From Candidatus Woesearchaeota archaeon (lineage in GTDB: Archaea; Nanobdellota; Nanobdellia; Woesearchaeales; GW2011-AR9): a stretch of DNA of 39,326 bases. Shown piece after piece: positions 17,294-26,389 of this stretch (within the stretch, counting starts at the first letter, position 1; every line of letters begins with the position of its first letter). The stretch is from positions 1 through 39,326 of the forward strand of contig JABHXC010000011.1 of assembly GCA_018657475.1 (NCBI GenBank), in the 5' to 3' direction. A model generated the notes under the pieces. It made no database searches and was not told the origin of the DNA. It was given only the letters and a program-made list of their open reading frames with translations. The translations under genes were made by a program, and so were the position numbers.

Positions 17294-20200
17294 TTAGCGT
17301 TTTCTCATCATTAAACCAATCAACAAGATCATTGCAATAACGGCTAACACTACTAACACAGCTAATAATGTGGTATAAGTGTTGCTTTCTCTAAATGATG
17401 CTTTAACAGTTGAACTTTCACTAGGAACTTGTTCTGTAGCTAATTGTGCTTCTAGTTGTCGTTGTAATTGTTGCGCTAAAGCAGCATTACTTTGACTATT
17501 CAACTGATTTTGTTGTTGTGTAGATGATTGTGTTACACTAGTTTCACTCACAGTAAGGTCAACATTTGTGCTATCTTCTAAGTCACCGTCTATGAACACT
17601 TCAATCTCAATTGGATATGTTCCTGCAGCAACTTCATTTTCAACAGCAAAGTTAAACGTTACTCTTCCATCATTATCAGAATCTGTAAACTTATCGATTT
17701 TGATGTTATCTTTATTCAAGTCAATTCCTAATTCTGGATTTGAAACTTGAATTTTAACTTCATCTTCATCTTTCTGACCAATATTCTTAATTGTTACTTG
17801 TACACTGCCTCTTCTTGAAGAGCTTAATGTACTTGGGGTAACAGAAGCACGATCAATCATTAATTGATGTGTTTCTAAGTCTAGGTCAACTGTTTTTTCT
17901 TCTGTTGTTGTGTGGCGTGAACCGTCTTCTGCTCGTCCTTCAACAGTGATTTCTAATGTGAAAGAATCAGTTTCGATATCTTCATCTGCTAAATTGAAAG
18001 TAAACGTTGCAGTATCTTCGTCACCCTCATCTAAATCATCAATCTCTTCACTTTCGTCAACTTCATCGTCGCCTAAATCAATCAGAATTTCAACATCAAT
18101 GTTTTCAATAGTGACATCATCTAATGTGTTTTCAACTTCAATCTCAATTTCATTTTCTTCATCAAGTTTTAAATCACCAGATGATTTTCCATTGATCTCA
18201 ATGTTTGTGATAACCAAAGCACTTTCTGTTTCTAGGAATACATCAACAGTTTCACTGTCTTCTGCACTAGTAACCGTGAAAGTTCCAATTTTTTGTCTGC
18301 CACCATCAGCATCTTCACTTAAAGTGATACTTAATTGGGCGGTTGCAGTTGTATCTGCAGCTATGCTAGTTGGGACGTTTGAAATAACTGGACTGTAACG
18401 GTCATCTATTGTAGTGGATGCAGCAACGTTAGTTAATCCAGCTAAAGTTCCAGTGTTAGTAAGAGGGACATTAACTGTAATTGTTGTGCCTCTTTCTGCT
18501 GTAGTAAAGTCAACTGTGTTAATGTTTAGGTCAGCTGGTGACACTTCAACAACTTTATAGGTAGAGAAACCAGGGACGTTAAATGTGAATTCACCATCAG
18601 CGTTAATAATCCCATCACAGGCAGTACATTCATTAAATGGACCTTCACCAAAATTGTCGGATACTTGAATTTGATGTAAGTCAAACATTTTTTTGATAGT
18701 AACTCTTGCTGATTTGTCTAACTGAGGAGCTTCACTAGTATCAATTGCAACTTGGCCATCTGTAATCTTAATTACTTTATCTAAATCAACTAAATCTCCA
18801 AAATTAACTGTTTCAGTGAACTCAATTTTTCCAAAATTGTTTTCTACAGTAACGGTATCATCAATTGTTAAAGTTAAATCATCGGCTATTGGTACATCAG
18901 TAACTTTTACTTGCCAAGTGTTTGATTCAGCTTCATTAACACTTACAGTAACTTGGTAATTTCCAGTTTCAGTTTCTCTGAATAGATAGGATAAACCAGT
19001 TGCAGTATCAATGCTTTCTCCATCTTTAGTGATGTTCCAAGCGACATTTGCACTTGCACCTTCTTCAGATAAAGTTATAGAAAATTCTTGAGAATTTTCA
19101 TTAGCAAGTGGAATTGTGGTATCTGTAGGAGAAACTTCTCCTAAACAACCTAAATTAAGAAGAGTTGTTGAATCTGTTTCTGTAAAGAAACCGCTTCGAT
19201 AAGTTAAAGTTACAGTAAATGTGTTTGAACCACTATTTAATGTACTTGTTGGAATGGTAACCTCTTTGTCATCTTCTTCACCAGCATTTAATGAAATGTC
19301 TTCAAGAGTTTCTTCAAACTCATTAGGGCCAGTAACAGTGATAACAATATCATCTTCGTTATTGTCTCCTCTGTTAGCGAAGTCGATACTTAAAGTTGTT
19401 TCTGCACCGCAAGTTACATTATCTTGATTTAAATTTAGTTCAGATATTGCAATATTTGCAGCATCTCTTTCAACTACTGTAGTGAACTGAAAATTGTTTG
19501 GAATTGTACTTCTATCTTCTAAGTCTTCTCCAGTTACATATAATGTGGTTGCGACTTCATTTTCTGTGATATCTAACGGTAATGTTTTGGTTAAAGTAAC
19601 AGTATCTGTTTCTCCAGCATCAAGATTTACAGTTTCATTAAATTCACTAAATAATGGGCTTAGTGAAAATTCAATGCCAGTAATTGCTCTATTTAAATTG
19701 TTAGTTAATTGAAAACTTACACTCATTTCATCTTCTGGACCAATTTCTGTGGTTGTACCTTCAGATTCAACATGGTCTCCATTAACTTTTACATTACTAA
19801 TAGCTAATGCATCTGTAACGGTTGCGTTGAATCTTTGTGAACCTTGTTTTCCAGAAGCTTCTCCGTAAGGGTGGTCAATAACGACAAGAAGAACATTTGT
19901 AACATCTTCTTGACCAACTGCAGGTTGCCAAGATATAACTCCTTCATCATTTACACTCATTCCTGTAGCAGCACCATCGAAAAAATATGTGACATTATCT
20001 CCATCTGCGTCATTAGTTGTAACAGTAAATGAACCTTCCATTTTTTCAATGAAAGTCAAAGTATCAATTTCGTCAATTGTTGGAGCTTGATTAAGATCGC
20101 TAACACTAATAAGTGCTGAAACGTTGGTTTCACCACCAAAATCATCAGTTGCTTTAATAGTTAATTCAAATTCTCTAAAAAGATCTGGATGTTTAACAAA

Positions 20201-20860
20201 ATTAAAACTTGGTGTAAAAGAGAGATTATATGTTCCATCTTCATTAGAAACTAAATTGAAATCAGTTAAATCTTCTAAAACGCCAGCTTCAACAAATGCT
20301 TCAACGGTAACTTCATCTTCGTCAGCATCGGTAACTGGGAAATTTACAATATTTAAAGTAACATTTTCACTAGAACCAGTAATATCATCTTCTGGTTCAC
20401 CAATTACTGGAACTCTATTATTTATTGCACCCGGAGTTGCAGTGCTTGAAATTGTCCAATTTTCATTACCATCATGAACTCGTACTAAAACTTCATCTTC
20501 TTCTGGTGCTTCTAAATGGGTAACATTATCTTCTTCAACACTACCATAATTAATCTTATCAATTAATATGTCAGCGTTGTACAATGATACGCTATTTCCT
20601 GAGTTAATTAATTTATTTGAGACATCAATAACAACATAATCTGTAATTGTATCTTCTGTTCCAAATGTTTTTAACACATCGTCAGCGTCACGGATTGTCC
20701 AGTTGTCTAAACTAACTGTTTCTCCGTCATTATATAATTCAACAAAATCGTTTCCTTCACTAGGATTAACCATTACCTCATTAATGTACACCTCAGCGTT
20801 AACAGCAACTGCAGCAAGCAGAAATACCATTAACAAAGCAAAGATTGTTTTAGTAGTCAT
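17294..20860 (-). CDS. Large exported surface protein: signal peptide, lamin-tail-like domain, multiple Ig/cadherin-like and COG1361-like domains, C-terminal TM anchor
   Basis: N-terminal signal peptide; EVYINEVMVNPSEGNDFVELYNDGETVSLDNWTIRDADD lamin-tail-like; repeated beta-rich acidic domains; Q-rich stalk; C-terminal TM then MMRKR. Confidence 0.78.
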   Translation of the reverse strand: MTTKTIFALLMVFLLAAVAVNAEVYINEVMVNPSEGNDFVELYNDGETVSLDNWTIRDADDVLKTFGTEDTITDYVVIDVSNKLINSGNSVSLYNADILIDKINYGSVEEDNVTHLEAPEEDEVLVRVHDGNENWTISSTATPGAINNRVPVIGEPEDDITGSSENVTLNIVNFPVTDADEDEVTVEAFVEAGVLEDLTDFNLVSNEDGTYNLSFTPSFNFVKHPDLFREFELTIKATDDFGGETNVSALISVSDLNQAPTIDEIDTLTFIEKMEGSFTVTTNDADGDNVTYFFDGAATGMSVNDEGVISWQPAVGQEDVTNVLLVVIDHPYGEASGKQGSQRFNATVTDALAISNVKVNGDHVESEGTTTEIGPEDEMSVSFQLTNNLNRAITGIEFSLSPLFSEFNETVNLDAGETDTVTLTKTLPLDITENEVATTLYVTGEDLEDRSTIPNNFQFTTVVERDAANIAISELNLNQDNVTCGAETTLSIDFANRGDNNEDDIVITVTGPNEFEETLEDISLNAGEEDDKEVTIPTSTLNSGSNTFTVTLTYRSGFFTETDSTTLLNLGCLGEVSPTDTTIPLANENSQEFSITLSEEGASANVAWNITKDGESIDTATGLSYLFRETETGNYQVTVSVNEAESNTWQVKVTDVPIADDLTLTIDDTVTVENNFGKIEFTETVNFGDLVDLDKVIKITDGQVAIDTSEAPQLDKSARVTIKKMFDLHQIQVSDNFGEGPFNECTACDGIINADGEFTFNVPGFSTYKVVEVSPADLNINTVDFTTAERGTTITVNVPLTNTGTLAGLTNVAASTTIDDRYSPVISNVPTSIAADTTATAQLSITLSEDADGGRQKIGTFTVTSAEDSETVDVFLETESALVITNIEINGKSSGDLKLDEENEIEIEVENTLDDVTIENIDVEILIDLGDDEVDESEEIDDLDEGDEDTATFTFNLADEDIETDSFTLEITVEGRAEDGSRHTTTEEKTVDLDLETHQLMIDRASVTPSTLSSSRRGSVQVTIKNIGQKDEDEVKIQVSNPELGIDLNKDNIKIDKFTDSDNDGRVTFNFAVENEVAAGTYPIEIEVFIDGDLEDSTNVDLTVSETSVTQSSTQQQNQLNSQSNAALAQQLQRQLEAQLATEQVPSESSTVKASFRESNTYTTLLAVLVVLAVIAMILLIGLMMRKR

Positions 20861-20879
20861 TTTATTTTCTTAACTCCGT

Positions 20880-22322
20880 TTATTTTTTTAGTAATATTGC
20901 CAAAAAGAGGCCAATCATTGCTACTAGCAAAACTACTGCAACTAACAATAGTGCAAATAACAATGTCTCTTGTTGGTTATTTGGATTTTCAATAGTTTGT
21001 AAGATTACTCCCTCGCCAATTTGAGTGTTTGCTGGAGAAGTTGTTGTATCTTGTCTATTATCTCCGGTAGTATCTAATGTTGTGGTAATAACGGTTGTTG
21101 AAGTGTTATCATCATCATCTTGGGAAGGGGTAGCAGTTGTTCCACTACAACTTTGTACATCAAGAATAACTACTTCAGTATCAATAGGTCTAGAAACTTT
21201 ATCTAAAGAAGTTGTAATGATTAAGTTATGTTCTTTTTTAGCTGCATTTTGTGGAATGTCTAACCTAAATGATCTTTGGAATTCATCATCATTTCTACCA
21301 AATTCGTCTAACTCTAATTCTTCAACACTTTCATCGATGTTTAAATCTTTATTAGCAATGGAGATAGCAACGTGCTTTTGATTTTTAGTACCAAGATTTT
21401 TTACTTCCAAATTTAAATTAAAAGGTGTACCTGGACAATAAGGACCATTAGGAGATAATTTTGCTTCCGTAATTCTTATGTCGTTTCGTTCTCTTTCAAT
21501 TTCTAACGTAACTTCTCTAACTATTTTGTAACGAACGTTTTTACCGTCTTTTGCATCAATAGTAAACTCGAAAGTATAATCTCCTGATGGGACATCTTCA
21601 GGAATGCTAAATTCAAATTTAACTGTTTCACTTTCATCAGCGTTTAATGAAGTGATATCAATGGTACTTTCAAAATCTTCTGGAAGAATGTCGTCATCAT
21701 CAACTTCAACTTCAATTTCAAGATCTTCAATTTCTCCTTCATTATAGTCTTCATCTGGAAATCTGTTCTCAATGTCTAATTTAAATGAAATATCTGAGTC
21801 AGGTTGGACTTTTTCTTCCAAATCGAAATTATCATCATCTTCTGCGTCAAAGTCATCTTTTTGACTTTTACCATCTTCGTCTTTATAGCTAATTTCAATT
21901 TCTTTTACAATTAACATAAAAGCGGTATCTTGCACAAGATCTTTAGTAACAGTTTCACCTGCACCTGTAATTTGGATACTTCCAATAGTAGTTTCGCCTG
22001 TGCTTTCTTCATGGGGAATGTTAATTGCGATACTAGTTGAGACACTTTCGCCAGCTTGTATAGTTACTTCTTTATCAGAAACTACTGAATAATCTACAGG
22101 TAAGCCTGTTGCAGTTATAGTAACAGTAATATTTGAAGTTCCTGTATTCTTGATTGTAAAGTCGTTAGTTGTTTCAGAGATGGTTTCTTCATCATCTGTA
22201 TCAAATCCTTCATAATCAACAGGAAGAATAACCTTGTCGTCAACAATTTCTAGTGCAGCAGTAGCGCTAAACACACTAAGTGCAAGAATCAATAATAGTA
22301 ATACCGGTAGTTTTTTTATAAT
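20880..22322 (-). CDS. Acidic exported surface protein (COG1361/S-layer-like domains) with C-terminal TM anchor; start proposed at ATT 22320-22322
   Basis: With the ATT start it reads MIKKLPVLLLLILALSVFSATAA (complete signal peptide), preceded by GGTGA and a 6-nt spacer; ORF track start is TTG at 22292. C-terminal TM LLFALLLVAVVLLVAMIGLFLAILLKK. Confidence 0.68.
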   Translation of the reverse strand: MIKKLPVLLLLILALSVFSATAALEIVDDKVILPVDYEGFDTDDEETISETTNDFTIKNTGTSNITVTITATGLPVDYSVVSDKEVTIQAGESVSTSIAINIPHEESTGETTIGSIQITGAGETVTKDLVQDTAFMLIVKEIEISYKDEDGKSQKDDFDAEDDDNFDLEEKVQPDSDISFKLDIENRFPDEDYNEGEIEDLEIEVEVDDDDILPEDFESTIDITSLNADESETVKFEFSIPEDVPSGDYTFEFTIDAKDGKNVRYKIVREVTLEIERERNDIRITEAKLSPNGPYCPGTPFNLNLEVKNLGTKNQKHVAISIANKDLNIDESVEELELDEFGRNDDEFQRSFRLDIPQNAAKKEHNLIITTSLDKVSRPIDTEVVILDVQSCSGTTATPSQDDDDNTSTTVITTTLDTTGDNRQDTTTSPANTQIGEGVILQTIENPNNQQETLLFALLLVAVVLLVAMIGLFLAILLKK

Positions 22323-22410
22323 TTTTACTCACCCCACTGAGTTTTTATTGTCCAGTAGTTACTAATTTATAAACCTTTCTAAGGGTTCAAAGAGAATAAA
22401 TAAAAATGGG

Positions 22411-22923
22411 TTATTTACTGCCCATATAAAAGAACTTTTCAACTGAAACGTCAGCTTCTTTATAATTGCCAGACCGAGGATGAATTGGAGCTTCTTTTGG
22501 TGTTTCTTGTGGTGTTTGCTGAGCCTGAATCTGTTGCTCTTGTTCTACTTTAGGGGCACTCATCACCAATTCTTTAACTGAAGGAATTTTATTAACACTC
22601 ATTTGATTTTTCATAGCAGCCATCTCTTGTTCTAGTGTTTGAACTTTCTCTTGGAATGCTTTAATGGTTTTTACTAAATATTCAGTATTTTTTTTAAGAA
22701 TTGTTTGAATTTGATCTTGTGTAAGTTCATTTTGTTGTGGTTGTGGGGATTTTTCTGCTTGAACTTTTTGCATTGTTTCACGCATTTCAGTATAAGATTC
22801 TGTATCTTGACTCCTGAAAACTTTTTCTGCTTGCTTTACTGCATCATCTCTATCTTGAGCAAGGCCTTGAGTAAGTAAACTTGATGCTAACTGATTTATT
22901 TTTTGAATTCTTTCAACGTCCAT
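22411..22923 (-). CDS. Hypothetical protein, helical N-terminus, Gln-rich coiled-coil
   Basis: MDVERIQKINQLASSLLTQGLAQDRDDAVKQAEKVF; coiled-coil; conserved-looking C-terminus HPRSGNYKEADVSVEKFFYMG. Confidence 0.6.
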   Translation of the reverse strand: MDVERIQKINQLASSLLTQGLAQDRDDAVKQAEKVFRSQDTESYTEMRETMQKVQAEKSPQPQQNELTQDQIQTILKKNTEYLVKTIKAFQEKVQTLEQEMAAMKNQMSVNKIPSVKELVMSAPKVEQEQQIQAQQTPQETPKEAPIHPRSGNYKEADVSVEKFFYMGSK

Positions 22924-22988
22924 TTTTATATTACCTCTTTGATAAATTTAAGGTTAGAAATTCTATTAATAACGTTTGTGGTAATCTA

Positions 22989-23132
22989 TTATGCACAAAC
23001 CCAAGGGAATTTGAATGGAAGAACGCCATTACAGCTTAATCCCGCAAGAACAAACATAATAATTAGGCCAATAATTAAACCCATAATAAAGTATTTAAAT
23101 TCAATAATGCCCAGTTGTCCTCTTTTATTCAT
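22989..23132 (-). CDS. 47-aa small membrane / pilin-like protein (unlisted ORF)
   Basis: Reverse strand: MNKRGQLGIIEFKYFIMGLIIGLIIMFVLAGLSCNGVLPFKFPWVCA, then TAA. KRG|QLGIIE resembles an archaeal class III signal peptide cleavage site. Confidence 0.6.
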   Translation of the reverse strand: MNKRGQLGIIEFKYFIMGLIIGLIIMFVLAGLSCNGVLPFKFPWVCA

Positions 23133-23186
23133 ACTCTAGAGAATTTTTTAACCTATTTAAAGGTTTTGTTTTAGCTATTTTTTCCG

Positions 23187-23228
23187 TAAGATTTATAAAC
23201 AATGAACGAAAATTGTATATAAATCTTA
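23187..23228. promoter_or_regulatory. 42-bp palindromic divergent promoter/operator candidate for tfb and the small minus-strand ORF
   Basis: TAAGATTTATAAACAAT (23187-23203) - GAACGAAA - ATTGTATATAAATCTTA (23212-23228): 16 of 17 arm positions complementary; each arm contains a TATA-like element. Confidence 0.7.
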
Positions 23229-23261
23229 TGTTTGGTGATAGTTCTGTTTGGTGATAACAAA

Positions 23262-24185
23262 ATGATACGAAAAAGCCTCAAAGAATGCCCGGAATGTGGC
23301 AGTAGTGATATTTTTAGAAATACTGATAAAGGTGAAACTCTCTGTCGGACTTGTGGATTAGTTATTGAAGACAGAATGGTTGATTTCAGCCAGGAATGGA
23401 GAGATTTCCAAGATGATAGTGGTCCAAGTAAGAGAAGATCTGGTGCACCAACTTCACATACACAATTTGATCAAGGATTAGGAACAGAAATAGGTTCTAC
23501 ATCAGATTTTTACAAATTAGGTTCAGACAAAGATAGGGATAAATTTTTTAGATTAAGAAAGTGGAACATTAGAATATCTACTGCTATTGAAAGAAATCTT
23601 AAAGTGGCTTTAGCAGAATTGAAAAGAGTAAGTTCTTTTTTGAAGTTACCTAAATCTGTTGAAGAAGAAGCAGCAAGAATTTACAGATTAGCTGTACAGA
23701 AAGGTTTAGTTCGTGGTAGAAGTATGGAATCAGTTGTTGCAGGAGCATTATATGCTGCTTGTAGAAGACATGAAGTCCCTAGAACTCTTGATGAAATGGG
23801 AGAAGCTTCTGGTATTGAAAAGAAAGAAATTGGAAGAACTTACAGATTCGTGACCCGGGAGTTAGGTATTAGCATTAAACCATCTAATCCTGCAGATTAT
23901 ATTCCTAGATTTGCATCTGCTTTAAAATTATCAGCTGAAACACAATCTAGATCTGTTGAAATTCTAGAAATGGCTAGAGAAGTTGAATTAACTTCAGGTA
24001 GAGGTCCAACAGGAATTGCAGCTGCTGCATTGTATGTTAGTTCTCTTTTGCATGGGGAGAAACGGACTCAAAGAGAAGTTGCTGACGTTGCTGGTGTTAC
24101 AGAAGTTACTATCAGAAATCGATACAAAGAACTGATCAAAAGGTTAAACTTAACTAAACAAGTTGAGAAAACTAAGAAGAAATAG
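23262..24185 (+). CDS. tfb: Transcription initiation factor B (TFB/TFIIB)
   Basis: CPECGSSDIFRNTDKGETLCRTCGLVIEDRMVDFSQEWR zinc ribbon and B-finger; two cyclin-like repeats. Start ATG 23262 preceded by GGTGA. Confidence 0.96.
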   Translation: MIRKSLKECPECGSSDIFRNTDKGETLCRTCGLVIEDRMVDFSQEWRDFQDDSGPSKRRSGAPTSHTQFDQGLGTEIGSTSDFYKLGSDKDRDKFFRLRKWNIRISTAIERNLKVALAELKRVSSFLKLPKSVEEEAARIYRLAVQKGLVRGRSMESVVAGALYAACRRHEVPRTLDEMGEASGIEKKEIGRTYRFVTRELGISIKPSNPADYIPRFASALKLSAETQSRSVEILEMAREVELTSGRGPTGIAAAALYVSSLLHGEKRTQREVADVAGVTEVTIRNRYKELIKRLNLTKQVEKTKKK

Positions 24186-24211
24186 TTCTATTTTGATTGT
24201 TTAGATAGAAA

Positions 24212-24601
24212 ATGGTAGAGATTATATTCTTGGATTTGGATGCTGTGAAACTTTTTGGTTGGGAGGGGCAAAAATCAGATTTAGTTATAGATTCAATAAT
24301 TAGGGGAATTAATGCTGGTGATAATTTTCCAGCAGTTTATATAGAAAAAATTGATGATGAAAATTATCAATTAACACCAGATTATTATAAAGAAAGAAGC
24401 TGTCTTGATCCAGATGGTGGTCATAATCGGGCTGTAGGTCATTACATTGCAGGTAGACCTTTAAAGTGTTTTCTTGTTGGTAACTCAGAACGAAGAGAAG
24501 GTGTTAATATTAATATTATAGATACAATTATTACTGATGATAGGGAATTTGGTTTTTCTTTTTATGATCATTTTAAAAGAAAGGATCCAAACTATAGGTG
24601 A
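24212..24601 (+). CDS. ParB/sulfiredoxin-fold-like small protein
   Basis: DPDGGHNRAVGHYIAGRPLKCFLV resembles the DG.HR..A....G...I.V core of the ParB/Srx-like fold. Confidence 0.45.
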   Translation: MVEIIFLDLDAVKLFGWEGQKSDLVIDSIIRGINAGDNFPAVYIEKIDDENYQLTPDYYKERSCLDPDGGHNRAVGHYIAGRPLKCFLVGNSERREGVNINIIDTIITDDREFGFSFYDHFKRKDPNYR

Positions 24602-24603
24602 AA

Positions 24604-25608
24604 ATGCAATTAACTCCTGAGATAAAGCAACAATTAGAAGCGCAGAAAGCGCAATGTATTTTTTGTAAACTTATTTCTGGAGAAATGGAAGCAAAGAAAG
24701 TATTTGAAGATAATGTTACTATTGCAATGATGGATATTAATCCTGCAATTAAAGGACATACATTGTTTATGTTAAAAGAACATTATCCTATTATGCCATA
24801 CATTCCTGCTGATGAATTTAAACATTATTTTGGATTAATTCCACAATTAAGTAAGGCTATTCAGAAAGCAATGGTCCGTACTGGAATGAACGTTTTTATT
24901 GCAAATGGTGGAGTGGCTGGACAGCAGTCTCCACATTTCTTATTTCATTTATTGCCTAGAGAAAATGGTGATGGGTTTCTTAACTTTTTATTTTCTGGTA
25001 AAGTTTCAACTCCCGGAGATAAAGTGAAAATGTTAGCAAATAATTTGCCTATCATGATGCAAAACCATTTTGGTAGAAATCCAGCATCTTGGCATTCAGG
25101 AGTAGGATTACGCCCTAACTATTTAGAAGATATGCCTAATGTGATTTATGAAGATGAACAAGTTCTTGCAATTGTACCTGAAAAAGGTGTTTCTGAAGGA
25201 CACATAGTAATATTTTCTAAAGTGGAAGAAAAAGATATTGGTAAATTATCAATTTCTGATAGTTCTCATTTATTTTATGTTGCTTCATTTGCTGCAACTG
25301 CCGTATTTGAAGGGTTAGGTGCACAAGGAACAAATATTATAGTGAAATCTGGGGTATCTGATGATAATCCTGAAGGAAAGTTATTAATTCATATTTTGCC
25401 GAGAATGCAAGGTGATGGTTTAGAAAAATTACATTGGCAACCTAAACAACCTTCTTATGATTTAGATTCTGTTGCTTCTAAGATTAAAGATAAAACGTGG
25501 GTAATAAAGTATTCTGAAGAAAAGATTGTTGATGAACCTGTTATTCTTGAAAAAGCTGATAATGAGATTGATCAGGCTATTTTAGCATTGCAACGCCCAA
25601 ATGTTTAA
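24604..25608 (+). CDS. Tandem HIT-domain protein with degenerate catalytic motifs
   Basis: CIFCKLISGEMEAKKVFEDNVTIAMMDINPAIKGHTLF (HIT N-half), PHFLFHLLPR and KLLIHILPR in place of HxHxHxxPR. ORF track starts at GTG 24598; ATG at 24604 preferred. Confidence 0.85.
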   Translation: MQLTPEIKQQLEAQKAQCIFCKLISGEMEAKKVFEDNVTIAMMDINPAIKGHTLFMLKEHYPIMPYIPADEFKHYFGLIPQLSKAIQKAMVRTGMNVFIANGGVAGQQSPHFLFHLLPRENGDGFLNFLFSGKVSTPGDKVKMLANNLPIMMQNHFGRNPASWHSGVGLRPNYLEDMPNVIYEDEQVLAIVPEKGVSEGHIVIFSKVEEKDIGKLSISDSSHLFYVASFAATAVFEGLGAQGTNIIVKSGVSDDNPEGKLLIHILPRMQGDGLEKLHWQPKQPSYDLDSVASKIKDKTWVIKYSEEKIVDEPVILEKADNEIDQAILALQRPNV

Positions 25609-25654
25609 GTAATTACTTCAAATTTATCTTGTTGGTTTTAGATGTTCTAGAAAA

Positions 25655-26329
25655 ATGAATATGATTAGAAGAAAAAATTGGCATGACAAGAGATTAATGG
25701 CTTTGTCGAAAAGTTCAGAAGTGCAAGAACTTTCTAATTATTTGTCCAAACGGCTGAACATTTTACTTGATGAGAGAAATCTTTATGGAAAAGATTTGGC
25801 ACGAGTGGTACATCATGCAATGGATATTGCTGAAGGAACAGCAAGTGGATCTATTTCAAAAATAAGATGTGCCGAGTTTATGATGTTTGGTTGGAATGAA
25901 CAAAATGTTAAAAAATATCTTGATAGAACTGCCATTATTTTTCATGCATTAGGTGTTGTAGCGGACGATGAATTGGTTGGAAAAGTTCAAGAATTTTATC
26001 CAAATTTTACTTATCCTCCCGATGTTGTTTTACCTGATTTTGAAGTCTCTCCAGAGCGTCATCCTAGTTATCTTAAAGTTTATGGTGGTTCATCTCGGAG
26101 ATTAGCAAAAAGATTAGGAAATCTTCGTTATGATAGTTTATCGCGTGTTATAGGGGATTTAGCAGAAGATCTTAATGAGCAAGCAGTAGCGGATAAAAGA
26201 AAAGATAGACCACAATTAGCAGGAAGATTAGAAGAAACTGTTAAACATCTTCAGCAAGCTCAATTGTCTCTTGAAGAAGCTTGGCGAATCTGTAAGCCTT
26301 ATATGGGGACAGAAAAAACTAAAAAATGA
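25655..26329 (+). CDS. Hypothetical helical protein
   Basis: Open ORF with predicted helix-rich content; no family recognised. Confidence 0.55.
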   Translation: MNMIRRKNWHDKRLMALSKSSEVQELSNYLSKRLNILLDERNLYGKDLARVVHHAMDIAEGTASGSISKIRCAEFMMFGWNEQNVKKYLDRTAIIFHALGVVADDELVGKVQEFYPNFTYPPDVVLPDFEVSPERHPSYLKVYGGSSRRLAKRLGNLRYDSLSRVIGDLAEDLNEQAVADKRKDRPQLAGRLEETVKHLQQAQLSLEEAWRICKPYMGTEKTKK

Positions 26330-26389
26330 CACTATCTGAAGATTTTTCGGAAGCATAATCTATATAAATCTCATTCTTTTCTTATTGAT

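Noticed and set aside
17568-20477. Several plus-strand ORFs (17568, 17910, 19221, 19494, 19844, 20124) with Ser/Val-rich translations
   Set aside because: They lie antisense to the large surface-protein gene; Ser/Val-rich content mirrors the Asp/Glu/Thr-rich codons on the opposite strand. No promoter or family signal.
20880-22292. Very acidic stretches in the surface protein as evidence of a halophile
   Set aside because: Acidity is confined to the exported domains; cytosolic proteins in the window (S2, RadB, TrmI, GatD) are Lys-rich, so no salt-in signature.
25607-25618. 12-bp perfect palindrome AAGTAATTACTT overlapping the HIT gene stop
   Set aside because: Short AT-rich palindromes are expected by chance at this composition; no additional pairing or promoter context.
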